Translations under genes and position numbers: made by a program | NCBI GenBank assembly: GCA_033675265.1 | Contig: JAUJYZ010000837.1 | Coordinates: 62,001 to 126,000, forward strand | DNA length: 64,000 nucleotides | Source: Actinostola sp. cb2023 | Lineage: Eukaryota; Cnidaria; Anthozoa; Actiniaria; Actinostolidae | Direction of reading: 5' to 3' | Notes under the pieces: generated by a model | Database searches by the model: none | Seen by the model: only the letters and a program-made list of their open reading frames with translations | Told to the model about the DNA's origin: nothing | Shown here: positions 24,301 to 39,300 of the stretch, piece after piece | Numbering within the stretch: position 1 is the first letter of the stretch | How the letters are laid out: each line of letters starts with the position of its first letter

Positions 24301-27300
24301 TACAAATATGAATACATGGTTCTCGATTGGTTGTATCATATTACGTGTATCTTCTAGAATAAAATGTACCTTCATTACTGCCAACTTCTAAAACTGTTCC
24401 ATTTAGAGGGAGGAAGTTGCTCAACATTTCTTTCATAAGCTCCATTTCACTCTCTTTTACAACACAATTGAGGCATTCAACACTGATATTCCCCACAAAC
24501 AATAGCTTAAATTGTTGCATGGCATTTGTCAGAAGTGCACCTGTAAAATTAAAAGAGTGCTAAGTTTTCACAATATATAGAGGAATCATTTACATTTATT
24601 ACTAGACAACGCTTTTGCATCAAGTCTAGGACCAATTAAATACATGTATATACAGGTTCGAGTTCAATTTGGAAATAATTTGCACAAGTGTTTTTTTTCA
24701 AAGAGTACAGTATCAAAATTTGAGTTGAAAAAGTTTGAAAAACACACAAATGCAAATTATACCAAGTTCAAAATGTTTGTCACCATTATTCACAAATTCC
24801 ACCTCTACTTCTCCCTAATGGTCACCTCTGCAAAGTGACTATAATATGTTGTCCTGACGGAGGTCGTTGTGTGGATCGAAGTTCAGAATGCAAATGCAAA
24901 TAAATTGTTTTCATTTGAGAACCAGACATGGTATAAATTACCTTTCTGGGGTTTTTGCTTTGGAGACACAACATGCATAGTATCCTGCTTGCCATTTGGT
25001 GTGCATTCTGTTAAGTCGATAGACATCTCCTTCCTTACAGCTATGATGTACTGGCTTTGCTTATGGCGGGTGTTCAAGCTACATACTGCACGAATAATAG
25101 CTTTGACCATGCTGTCATTCCAATCCTGAAAAAAATAAGAACAACATTAACATTATATACAGTCAATGTCATTAAAATTGTCCAGCTAAAAATAGATTAA
25201 CACACATTTTGATCATGCCATACAAGCACTTAAAAACACATTAATATTATTATTATTATAATTGTGCACGTGGAGCTGATATAATTCAGACTTTGAATAT
25301 TTAATGAGACTGTAAAATTATAATTTAATAATAATACTTTAATATTAATATAACACCTTTACTGTTGCTCAAAGTGCTGCAATATGTCATGTCTCCTTAA
25401 ATATTCATATTTGCGTGCACCATGTGAAGTTGATTTAATTACAATGGTTGTTAGATTTTGACATAATACAACTTTTACCTTTTCATTTTGTATGAAAATC
25501 ACATCAGCTCCACGAAACTGCAGTCTCTCAAAGAGTGTTGGGGACACCTTCCACTCAGATGACATTTTGATAGCTGAGTACCATGTCAAAGATTCAGGAT
25601 TTGTAATAACCAACCCCTCCAGGCCAACATCAGTCTCTAAATATAAAGAATGATAACAATATTATTGTATCAAATAAAAACAAGACATGCAATCTACATG
25701 TACATGTATTGTGGGAAGCAGATTGATGAATATGGTTATCCAAGGTTATGGTAACTTAATTTCTCACGACATGCCAAATTATAAAAAAATAAAATAAAAA
25801 ATAAAATAAAAATATAATATAATATACATGTAATGTATACATGTACATGTATGTTGGTGATTTTATAATTTATTTATTGGTTATTCCATGGTTTTCTATG
25901 GAATACGGGTGGATATTTCACTAGAAAACCATGGAATAACCATATTATCCTATACATATTACATCAACAATTAAAATTACCACGTTTTGATTGGCTAATA
26001 CAAACTATGAAATAGCTCTCTGTATTTCATAGAAAAAACTATGAAATAGCGCTCTGTATTTCATAGAAACCATGAGCTCTGATTGGCTGAGATGTACATT
26101 GTAATATGTATAGGATAATTACAAATATACATCTAAAGTAAATATACATGTACATTGCAGCCAAAAAAGCAAAATACTGTATTTGGCTATCTTTAAAAAT
26201 GCATTCAACACATGGCTTACCTGTAGATTTTTCAGTATTCAGCACTCTTTGAATAAAAGCTTTGAAGGCCTTGTCTGGCTTTCCATTTTTAGTCCCTTTA
26301 ACAAATGGTTTCAGCTTTTCATCCGAGCACCATATGGGAAACCTAAGAGAAAGAGGATTACAAGATTATTGTTGGTATTTAATCCATTTGTAACTCTTGC
26401 CCTTGCTAATTACTACATTAGGGGAAGCAAAGTCTACAAAATTACATTCATTATTTGTAACCAATTTTAAAGTTACTGGTATTGTTCAACAATACATTTC
26501 AAAACACAACATTTCTAAGCCTCACCTTTGCTGAATTTCTTGCCAGGAATTTGCCCCAACCAACTTTGTAAACTCATCCCTTAAACATGCAAGTGCCTTA
26601 GATGTATTTGCAATTTCCTTCAATTCCTTAAAGGAAAGTTTCCCATTTCCAATCTCAGTCAGAAAGCGTGTTGTGTCATCAGTGGGCAGGTTTCTCAGGC
26701 ACTTAAACTTGGAGGCAACCAAGTTCTGTTTTTGACAGGCACCTGCCACAATCCTCTTTGTCTGTTTTGCACTCATTGATTGTTCTTTGAGTCCAAGCCT
26801 TTCAAAGGCCTCAAAAACCTTTAGTAAGGCTTCAAATGCCCTGTCTTCAAAACCACTTAACAAGAATATAAATTCCAAGGCATCCTATAGAATAAAGGAA
26901 ACACTTTAAATGACGTGTCATGCCCCCCCCCCCCCCCCCCCCCCAGACCATCCTTGTTTGGCACCCACCCCTAAATCTTTTCAGCATGCCCCCACAAACA
27001 TCTGTGCCAAACTTGGTGCTTGTACTCGAAAGTGCACGATCTTCGCTATTTTTGTCGCTAACAGACCTGCATGACTATTACATGAAACTCTAAAATGAGG
27101 TCATTCACTTACTTTGCTGGTGTTTAATAGCTCTGCACAGTACTTTCTCCAATTGGTGGATTTTGCTCCATTGAAGTCGTCTTTTAGTAACTTGTGACAG
27201 AGGTTGACCTGTAATTAATTAATTGAAATTCAAGTGAGTTGAAAATGTTCGATTACACATTACTACCATTTGCGATCAACTGTATAGCGTAAACTATTTT

Positions 27301-30300
27301 GACGGTTGTTTCTAGTTTCAAACGTTAGGTTTGCTGGCGGCTGCGGCTTCGTTTGTAGGCGTGGAAGAAAAAATGTTGTCCGATCACCACCCAATCGTAC
27401 GATTTCATCAATTATGGCTGATCTTAGATTGTTAGAAATTGAAACGCCAGGTTTAAATGAGCGCCCAAAGCTGTTAACTTTCAGTGAATCCATCTTTTTG
27501 CAACAGTCAGAGATCGTATAGTATGATCGTATTCCTAATTGTGCTAAAACCTGAAAAATGTGTAGTTTCCCATGCCAAAATGCTAAGAATAGACCTGTCA
27601 AACGTTGACAAGTTGCATGTCAAAACCATAACATTCACGCCTACAAACGAAGCCGCAGCCGCCAGCAAACCTAACGTTTGAAACTAGAAACAACCGTCAA
27701 AATAGTTTACGCTATACAGTTGATCGCAAATGGTAGTAATATTAATGTTTTTTATAATTAAATATTTGCATCAGAAAACTTTCTGTATTCAATGATCTTC
27801 AAACTGGATTCAAATTAACCATCCATTCACTATTACCTCCATCCCCCCACCCCCACACTCCCTCCAAAAACTGATCAACAATAATATAAAGTTCAATACC
27901 TTGTCTTGGGTGGTCATGTGATGACAAAAGCCATCCATTCTATTGTGACTTGCTGCCAACTTTAGGGTAATGGTTTTTGGCATTTCTACAAATACAGGGA
28001 GAAACTTTAGAATATTACATTGTACTTGGCCACCAAAAGGCCTAATTCTAGTAAAACTGGGCTCCTGACTACTATTAACAGTGTATATATTGCTGGGCTG
28101 CCTTACTGGGCTCCTGGCTACAAGCTACACTAAGCTCTCTGGTATCCTTAACAGAAGCAACTAACCACCCCTCTCCCCCACCCAATACCCCTCCATCTTT
28201 CTTACCACAAAAAAGAAGGACATTGGCCCACTTATACTGCTCCTTCTGATATTCCTGAAATAATTGTTGGAGTGCAGCACGCCTGTGATTTCCTCCTATC
28301 ACCTCTAGCTCATAAGAATCTAGACGTTCCTGGTCAAAGTCACTGGTTGACTTTAGCTCTTTTACGGCAACCAGCAAGGGCTTCATGAAGATACTCTTGT
28401 TTTCTTGAAACTCATTCTTCAGAGCAGCGACAAACACCTCATCAATCTCTCTCAGCAAGAACTCTTGCCTTGGTTGTTTAAGATTGGTCACCAAAACTTT
28501 GCATGGGACTGCAAGAAGAAGTAGACATATATTTTTAAATAATGTGATCTGATAATTAAGCTTATAGCACAAACAGTCATTGAGTCAAACCAAAACAGCA
28601 GTCTTAATAATATTTTAAACTAGTAGTTTCTAATAGAAAGTGAAGTGCTGCGAGTTGAAGTATATAGGCACATTCATTCTATTCTATCTGCATTTCATTA
28701 ACTTTCAAATGTAAACGATACCATGTAAACATAATAGGCGATTCATTTGAGTGAATCCATTTGAGTTTTGATTTGATTTGCCAATTTGCTTTGCCTCGCA
28801 CAACGTCAACGTGCGATTGAGTAGTTGCGACGATGGGCGACGACTATTAAACAAGCTCGATCTGGAAAATAGTTAGGTGAGCGATATCGTCTCTGTATCT
28901 GGGATAGTTTGTCTTTCAAGGACAGTCAAATACATGCTGTCTCCTTGTGTCAGTATCTGATCGACTGTACTAGCTTACATGTAAGCTTATTCCATCGTCA
29001 AACTGGACACGACTGAGCACATCAAGCATGGCTAAAACTCACTCTAAAACGTTCGTGACCTTGATGAATGCTTCCAGCAACGAATAAAGATGTGTTTAGC
29101 ATGATAAATTTGTGAACAAAAGAACATTTACCTGGTTATTTCGCTTGCATAAACACCGATTAACTGACTGATAACGCGAACACGAAACGTACATGTACAT
29201 GTACTGTTGGAAGGGACTACCGCTGATCTTGCGTAAAAATAGCGAGAAGAGAGGGCCCTGGGGACGAGGTTGCCCGAGAACACATCATGTACACAGGGAC
29301 TCCGTCAAGATTAGTGTAGGTGCATTACCTTTACTTTGTGTGTACGTCTTAGTAACATAATTGCATTCCAATGAACGAAGGAAGCTCTAGTGTATGTTTC
29401 TTGAGTTAATTATTATTTAAATACCCATACAAAATAAAAGGATGGTGAAGATGTAAAAACATTCTCGTCCCCAGACCGCTCTCATCAAAACATATATATT
29501 TCTCGTCCCGGCCAGCATTTTTCTCCGAGTTATCCATGATAAGTCAATGACATTTTAAATGTTTTTTAAATATATTTTGAAATTAGGGCGAAGTTAGCGT
29601 GATATTAAACTACCAGCTAGCAAGCGCTGTTCTTCAAAGCGCAGCACGAGTCAATCGCGCGCAGTATGTGGACAATAATTATTTTATAAGAACTTTCTTT
29701 TGACTTCTTTTGGAAAGAGCAGGGTCATTTTTATTTTCTTAGTTAGAGACTTACCGAGGTTCTGGTTTATCAAGAACGGTAGCACTTCGTCAGAAAATTG
29801 GGCTGTTGAGTTCTCAACGTCAACTTCACGAGGCTGTGAATCTTCCTGTTGAACGTTGGACGGAGGTTGACGGTTTCTCTTGGCTGAAGGTAGTGATGAT
29901 GTAGATCCACAGTCCTTTCTCTTCGAGCTACTAGGGGAGTTCTCAGGCTGTGAATTGGAATCTTCCTGGACATGTGCACGGTTAACATTAACCTCAGCTG
30001 AAAGGGGAGGTGACGGTCGAGGTGGAGGTGATGATGTTCTGCGGGGGCCCTTTCGCTTTGGGTTATTAGGTATTGTTTCGTTCGTTTCGGCGTCTATCTT
30101 CAGTCCATACAGTTCTGCTGCGCGTTTTATAAATTTACCAATATTGGAGATTTCCAGCAATAGCCTTTTGGTCAGTTCATCTGATCCTGAAAAGTATTCC
30201 AGTGCAAGCTTCATTTTCTTGTTGCTGGAGTATTGAATCTGAAATGAAAAAGCGGAAATGTCTCTAAGCAAAACAAGGCAACAACGCTAAAATATTTTAT

Positions 30301-33300
30301 TTGGATTCGTTTATTTAATACTGCCGATCAATGCTAATGTATCCGTTGCTTTCCAATTTCGAAGAAGTTCACGAACATATATTTAAAATTGAGTGTCTTA
30401 CCACAAGGTTGGTTGAATCTGCTTCTTTTAAGCTAACGACGCAGCCTGGATCAACGCTTTTAGCAGTTAACATTGTGGCCTTGTTGTGTTGATAAACTGT
30501 TCTGACTTCAGTTCCGTTCTTTGAGAAGTACCATTTTTTTTTTCCTTGTGGTTTCTTTCCGCGAGTATTTGTCGAATCCATGTTTGAATTAGACATTACA
30601 GTGATTCGCATAGAACTGAGGTCTTAGAACTGAAGAGCCGGTAAAACTCACGTCATCACACGTGAAACTGTCAGCACTGCAGGATGAAACCGGCTGAACG
30701 GCTGATCCTGATTGACTGACTAACCGACAGACACATCAAGGTAAGTGACAGTTATCACACTCGTCAACCGTCGAGCTGAGAACAACTAGCCTACGTAGCG
30801 GCGCTCTTAGAACAACAGAACCTTTGATTTTAAAATAACATGATACGCCCCCGAAATTTGCCGGTTGTCGTTCGTTGTCGCCTTTAAATCAAGATGATAT
30901 ATCCTAAGTATTGTTCTGAAACAATAGGTATTGTTGACAAACAATATCTGGCCTTTACTAGCTTGCTTGTAAGCTTACCAGTCAACTGACAGACACGATC
31001 AAGGAAGAGGCCGATGATCTGACATTGAGTGACAGTTATTGTTCTGAAACAATTGCCAGTATACCTGAACATTTAGCCGCACCACTTGGAAGAAGCGGCA
31101 ACAGTGTCTCTCAATCGCGCGCACTCTTCAGGCAGTGAAGAAGATATGAGAAACCGCTATGGAAGTGTCTTCAAACTCTATTGAAGAACCATTGACTCTG
31201 TCAATCGATTCAACTGAGGTAATCAACTTCAGTGAAGCAGAAGACATTCTGGATTTTGGAATTGAGAAGTGGGAGCGTGGTGAAATCAACACAACTAGTT
31301 TGCTTCCCATAGCCAGTAGCACTCCCTGCAAGAAACGCACGCTCGAAGAATCGGAAGATGAATCGTCCGTCTTGAAGAGCTCACTCGACGATATCGAAAC
31401 TGTGGAATTTTCAGATGTATCTCTTTCCGAGCCATCACATCAAGAACAAGATACAGCTAACAATGCGGTTCCTGTTAATGATTGCGCGTCTACGTCAAGG
31501 GAGAGGAGTGAATCTGAGGACACGCCAAGTGAAAGCAATGAAGGTACTAAACAAAAAGAACAAAAACCATTTACGACTTTGCGAGGAAGAACATTTTTCT
31601 TGTTTTGTGAGAATACTGAGATAGAGGAAGCTATTACTGAACTTGGTGGAGAAATAGCAATATTCTTTGACATTCATAGTGTAACTGATGTAGTTGTGAA
31701 AAACTTGTCAAAATGTAGTCACGGCGCATCTGAAAATTATAACCGTGCAGAAAGAAACGTTATGGAGCTGGCATTCAAACAGCGCTTAAGAGTTTTCTCC
31801 ATCTCCAAAATAAAGCAAATGCTGAAGAAGAATAAACACGTCACCGAAATTTCATATTTGAAAAATCCTTCCTACATCCAGAAGAATGACGTCCGTAGAC
31901 TAATACCTCCTTTTATTAAAGTAGAAGATAAAAGTAGAAAGTATAGACCACTAGTGAAAGAATTTAAGCATTGGCCTGTTTTGAAAGGGTTCGACCAGCA
32001 GCTCCCTATCACAAAAAGGAGTAAAAAAACACATAGCTAAGACGAACAAGCGCGAAACGACCTATTGTGAACATTGTCAAGAAGAGGTCAATTTAGCGAA
32101 TTTAAACTTTCATTTAAATGCAGAGAAACATAAAAGAATTGTGACCCAGCCCAGATACTGGGAAAGAATAGATTCTTTGATTTCAAGCATCAATAAAAAG
32201 TAAATAACTTATTGCAAAGGATTTATTTTGAAAACTGTTGTAATATTAATTTTAAGTTACAGTAATTTATTAAAAATATTTGTTATTAAAAGGTTCAAAG
32301 AGGAACACATCTCAACAACACTCTCTTGCTGCCATAATGTATGAAGGTGAGGTTAGCTCTAAAGTCCCATTGTGTCGGGAGCTGTAAATTGTTATTGATG
32401 CAGTCATTCTCATAAACGTTGTCCAGATGAAAAGACTACAATACCACAATAAAGTCACGTGATTCATTATGTTTTCAATTTCTGCGCACCGAACTGCGAG
32501 TTGATACCAGCGCCATTACATTCAGTTCTCACAATGCCGTGTACTTTTGCATCTCAAATTGAAATTCCATGAGGAAATTTAAAACATAATGAATCACGTG
32601 ACTTTATTGTAGTATTGTAGTCTTTTCATCTGGACAACCTTTATTAGAATTACTGTATGCATAAACAAGCTGTATGAATACATAACATGCAGGTGATTAA
32701 GGGAGTGGAGAGATATGAACTAATGTGGTACTGATCAGACATACCGGTATAATAATTGGGTGGGGGAGGGGGGTTCTAACTTCTCCATGCAAGTTTCCCT
32801 TGTGAAAGAAAATTATAAGACTAAATGCGTAAATGTATTATTAATTATTAATAATAAGATCCTGGTTCTCACTAGTGATGCAAGCATATAATGTAAGTAT
32901 AATCAACAGTATGCAGACTCAGTGCTTGTCTTTTTCAAACCTATTACATAAACGGATGCATGCACACAAGTCTGCATATATGTTGCTTATGCTTATGTCA
33001 TTCATTGCCAATTTAAACAAATGTGTTTGTTGTTTTATTTTAAGTGAAAAAAGAAAAATGCTGTCATCAAAACTGCCTTGAACTGATGGACCTTGTAGAG
33101 ATGTGCATGTTACGGAAAAATATATCAGCTTACAGCACTATCCAGATGCGTCAGTCTGTCCTTGATTATTTTTGGGTACACGCCAAGCCTAATGAAAGGT
33201 TTGTTGTTGTTTTAATAATGATTCAATAATAATAACTTTATTTAAGTGTCAAATATTTATAAATACATAGCTGACTAAAAAGTCTACTACATGTACATGT

Positions 33301-36300
33301 AATTGGGGACACTATCTACCTAATAAAACACACTACATTAACTTGAGATTAGCAAAGAAGATTTTGATATTATTTTATTTTTATAATCCACTACTTTTTA
33401 GTTTTTTTTCTTATTGTAAAGCGCATCGAGGTTACAGGATGTGCTATATTATTACTAAATGTGGTTGTATCTCATTTTCAGTATTCTGAAAGACATCCCA
33501 TACTATCTTAGTGGGTTTAAATTATGTCAGACAGCTTACCGAAACATAATTGGGATCTCTGAGAATTCCTTCAATGAAACTGTAAGAGATTTTTCAAGTG
33601 GAGTAAGGCAGCTAAGAAGACCAAGATCAAGAAATATGACAGAGAAACGACTGTTGGCAGAAGTCTGGATGGATCAATACTTCAAAATGGTATTAAAATC
33701 AATAAAATGCATCACATGTATTGAATTTGCTAAATAGCAATTATAATAATAAGAAGAAGAAGAATGATACATGAGAATAATAATAATAACTTATTGCTGA
33801 TAATATTGCACCTTTTATATAGAGATCTACATTATATCCAGACCTTAGAGAACTAAAGTCAGGGATTTCAATAACTTTTTAGGCAACTGCATGGGCCTGG
33901 TGGTCCTGATATATTAGAGGCAGTGGTGACCTACCGGTAGTAGAATTCAGAATTTTTAGATTGAAGTACAGTAGTGGTGAGAGGCAGCGACAACCTATAG
34001 TACATATACCTATTTTTTTTAAAAATTGTCAAAGACATCAGTCGATAGGCAATAGGTTATAGGTCGTTCCAAGACCGAACTGCATTAAATATGGTATCAG
34101 CTTGAATGTCGTTGATGCCAGAGAAAATTCGATTCAAAATTTGTCTTGTCCTGTTTGAAATCAAATAGCTATGATATCATACAGCTATTTTTGGCTATTC
34201 AAGCTGATACCATAATGCAGTTCGGTCTTGGAATGACCTATAACCAATTGCCTATGGACTGATGTCTTCGACAACCTTTTTTGAAATAGGTGTATATGGT
34301 ACTTCCATGCAGTAGCCAGCTCTTATTGAAACACCATGCTCGAGGATCCAGCGGTTTTTGTCCGGCACTCCAAAGTCACCTGGCTGATTGAAACCCCTGA
34401 AATAAATTTTGTCAAGTCTTTAATATGTAATACTCTGTTCGCAGCCGGGCAGTAATAATAATAATTCATGACAGTTTAAATTGGAATGGTGAACATTGCA
34501 ATCTGTTTCATTAATTATCAGATCGGTGACAAGATGCCAGACACAGGAACGATTCATCTACCCAGCTTTCTTGACAATAAAATATTGTATGGTACAATGA
34601 AAGATGACATGGAAGAAAAAGAGCAGACTGTAATCCATTATAGCACCTTTTGTATGATTCTGAAAAGTGTTTTCCCATATGTTAAAATTCCTAAGGTAAT
34701 TTATTTATAACTTTCTTCATTTCACTGTTAAGTTATTTCTAGCATTACAAGTTTTGCAATGCACATATCATGATTATTTTTACAGCTAATTTACATCACG
34801 CGTGACCAGTAAATCGGAACATTCAAATGAAGTTTTGAAGTCTTAGACTCGAGTCTCGAACATTCAGACAGAAAAATCAAATCTCCACGAATATATCTAT
34901 AAGAAACAAGTATCAGATATCTGTTTACTCTGCCTGTTGTGATTGCAGAGTATGTAGCCTAGCTTAGCTGACACAAATTTTCATCCAATTTAATTTTAAT
35001 TTTATGAACATTTTTGAGAAAATATTTAGTGGCCTGTAGGAGATTCCGTTGGACTTCGAAATGTTCAAACCGTTATTTGAAATGTTGAATTCAAATGTTA
35101 GTCGAATAACTGGTCACGCGTAAATTAGCTGAAACAACAAAATTTAACTGGTTTAAAATCAGTTCTGAAACTGTACATGCACGTCACATGACAGAACTTT
35201 CAGCATTTTTATACAGTCATGCATTTCTATTATATTTTTGGATACTTACATGTAACAGTAATGATGATTGAAATCCCAAACTTTTACATGTACATAGGTT
35301 AATCGCTTCACTCGTTGTGACTACTGCACTGTTCTTGGTGAAGAAAAGAGGAAAGCTAGAGACAAAGAAGTGCGAAACTATTTGGATCGTCTGTTTGCAT
35401 TCCACAATGACCTTCAAATGTATGGGTTTGTTATTTTAAATGATTATTCAAATTCTTCTTTTTTCAGATTTACTGAATCTTTGAAAAGAAAAGAAAATAA
35501 TTAGTGTAGCTAGACATGTACATTGGATATATGTAGATTGCTGTGTTTTATTGTTATAAGGTCTGAGCGAAGGTCATACTACAAGCACCGGGAGAAGGCG
35601 AAATCACATCCCGAAAGATTTGCTTGCCTCGTTCAAGATGGAATGGACCAGGCGAAGCTACTACTCCCAAGGCTCACCGTGATTGCGCATGCCTACGCCA
35701 ATGCACGTCAACTTAGGACACACCTAACAGGCATACTCAATCACGGTCGACAACCAAAAGGATACTTTGATCTGTTCCAGTACCCTCATGATGCCAATTT
35801 AACCATCAACATTTTGTTATTGGAACTGACGAGCATGGATTACCTTCCAGATGTCCTGTACTTGCAATTAGACAACTGCTGGAGGGAGAACAAAAATCAA
35901 TTTGTTCTGAACTTCTTGGCAATATTGGTGAAGTTAGACATCTTTCTGAAGGTTTGAACTCAATCTTTTATAAATACTTAGCTTAAGTACAATAGCCTGG
36001 TTCCAGCTGTTCAAAAAGTAAATAACATATTTATTGAAAAACAGCATCAACTTATCTGATGGATAAACTGGATAAAGACTTATCCTTAATAATATTATTA
36101 TGTTCACTCTTACAATGGGGTCAGCTAAATAAAACCATTCTTGATTATATAGTGTACACAATATACAGTATGCATAAAACAGCACTGATTAAACAGTAGA
36201 CAAAAATAGACAGATACATTGTTGACACTCAATATTTTTCAGGAAATATGATATTAATAATCATTATACTTACTTTAAAGGTCAAGGTGAATTTCCTCAT

Positions 36301-39300
36301 GGTAGGACACACACACGAGGATGTTGATCAGATGTTCAATCGGTAAGTGGTCGATGGGTGTAATTAGTATTAGTACAACAATGTATATACCACACAAGTG
36401 AATAGTACATTTTGCACGCTCTGATCGATTGACCACTCAATCTCTGAATATCCTTGGCTCTAATTCACCTGCTGAGCAAAACAAGATGGCATATATTGTG
36501 TGGAGTGCTGTCATTCGCCAATAGCGCACTGCAGTGCCATATATATGTACAAGTTTAACGCACTGACGCCACTGAATCACTGTCAATAGACAAATTCGGC
36601 TATTAAACACAATGTTTACATTTAACTCTTATTTAATTAGTCTTTCAGAATACATCACAAAGAGAGACACTCGTTCTTTATCAGGTAAGCTTATAAGTTA
36701 GTAAATGCAGAGGAGGGCCGCTTGTCTTTTCTTGTTTAATACGTACTGACACATGTTATGATTTATCTTTTATGATCGATTTGGGGTCTTTCTGCACGTA
36801 CCGCAAACCTATTGTTCTGTGTTAGATTCGTTCTATTGAATAACTTGGAGTCTTTTGTTGTTTCTATTGAATTACGTACAATGTGAACCTGTTTTGCTCC
36901 GCCATCTTGTTTTATGTAGTTTTATGTTATTTACCGCTGTACCAACCTCGTCCCCAGGGCCTGGGGACATGAGTTACCATATATACCAACCTTTGCCATT
37001 TTTGAAAGAAGACGCCATGTTTGTTTCAGTTGATTCAGTTTATACATGTATTAAACTGTAAGGATTTTCGAGTGAATCTAGTTGAAATGATTATCGCTTG
37101 AGGATACTCTCAGCTCTGGCAACACATGGAGTGATTTAGCGTTCAATAAGCCTTTACGTCAAGTGTTAAAACAGTTATTCTCAGAAGTGGAGCCTTGACT
37201 GGCTTGAGGTGAGTAGTGCAGTAAGCTTATTTACCGAGCCGCGAGTCTTCGAGCGAGGTAAACTACTCGCCGACACTGAGGGGAATAATTGTTTTAGTAT
37301 ATAAACTTAATATATAAAATTTATTTTCAAGAAGAAAAAGACACGCTCGCGAAACGCGACGCCATCTTGTTTTACTCGGAGGTAAATTTAAATAAGACTT
37401 ACTAAAATAGGCAAGGATATTACGGCCGGGATATTAGATTGCTGAGTAGTGAGTACACAGTAAGCAGTCAATCGATCAGAGCGCGAGAAAAGTACTATCC
37501 ACTTGTTTACTAATTTAATGTGCACTGCTGAAAACAAGAAACTTCTCCAAATACCATGCAAGATAAAATAAGTTTAAGGTTTGAACTTCTTACTTTTCTC
37601 TTAATTTCAAGAATTGATGACATCTTTGGAGGTCTGCTATACTCCAACACCCAAGGCCAATATAATCGAAATCGTGTACGATATCAAGAAGTGGATGGCA
37701 GAGAGTACTCTTCCTCTGCACAACATATCCAATCCGCATGCATTTAAAATCACTAAAGCTCCATCTGGCAAGGTGTTTCTACAATACAAGAACTGGTCCA
37801 GTGATAGAAATGAAAGCTGGAAGCCAGAAAGCATTACACAAGAGGAATGGTTACAACTGTTGAAGGTGAATCTGAATTGTATTTAATATTGCTCTTCCTT
37901 CACAGAACCACACTCCAATTATAATTATTATTATTGAATTATTAATTATCTCCACAGACAAACTAATGTTGATACATGTACAGTACTATAAAAAGACGAC
38001 AGCATGGATACAGATAGCCTAGCCTTATATAATTAGCCATTAGAAAACTAGGTTAAATCCCTTGAAACACCTCACAAGAATTGAAGAATTACATTAATAT
38101 TGTTGTTTGTATTTTGTTCCAATAGCAGGATGCTGTTATCAATGCCACTGATGTGCCAGATCTGGTATTGCCGAATCTTGATAAAGTAGACCTGGATACC
38201 CTTAGGAAAGATATGAAAAAATATTTTGAGGGTTCCAGGCTATTTACAGATGTTGTGCAAGACGAATGGGCCACATTACTAGATGCACAGAATTCACTTT
38301 GGAATGAGGCCGATAAACCATTGACCTGGCCTCTAGAAGATCTCCTGTGCATTAAGCAAAGGCAGAGAGAAAATGCAGAAGATAGGCCAAATGTCAGTGG
38401 CTTCTTGGGAGAATGTCCTGGCGGTGTACCATCAGACATTGATAACATGGTCAGGAACCAAGTAGCCCCAATAAGAGAGGTAATTCTTTGTTATACCGTA
38501 AACTGCCGCTTATAAGAATCGTGTGATGAAAATTAACCAATCGGCATGCGAGAAATTCTACAGTTTTGGTTAGAGCATGCTTGTACAGAGATTCCTAAGT
38601 TTTCACTGTAATTTGTGTTGTTTTCCTTTCACCAAAATAGCTAGTTTCTTTGACAAAATATATAATAAACAACTTATTAGTCAGCTGCACTGTAAGCATC
38701 TAACACTGTTGTGCATTATTTTGTACTTGTCATGTAAGGCTTGACAAAATAACAAATGACACTACTCTTGCTCATAGCTCTAATATGCCTTATGCACGAG
38801 TGCTGGTTATTTTTATGTCAAAAGATTCTAGTATCCTGATCTTGAAAATCAGCACTCGTGCATAGCTCTAATAGACATTCACCATACAAAAGTGGAATGT
38901 CTCTCCTTATATGCAGTCTAATATTTCAATTAAGATATGTAATGGGAAAAGTCTCTGAATGTAGTCTCCGCAACAGATAACTTACTGTGGAATGACTCAC
39001 CTCTATTTACTGTATGTTCCACAGCTGTACACAGGACCTTATAGAAGGCCCGACAATGTTATGGAAGTAGCTGACTACAAGGAGGTCAACATTGGTGACC
39101 TTGTGGCTGTCAATTTAGATAACTTCAAGCCACCAAATATTGCTACTGTTGTGGAAATACATGATGATAGTTTCAAAGTGCAATGGTTGAAGGGAGGCTA
39201 CACCAAGAAATGGTTGCCATGGCCAAGATGTCCCACTGATGACATACCAAAACAGAGTGTACTCTACTACGGATTTACTCTAGAAGATGGTATGCTTTCA

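Noticed and set aside
32875..33044. An upstream coding exon of the integrase-like gene ending at the good donor aatGTAAGT (32892)
   Set aside because: Joining it to 33045 gives stops in the usable frames; it may be a 5' UTR exon, but I cannot support it.
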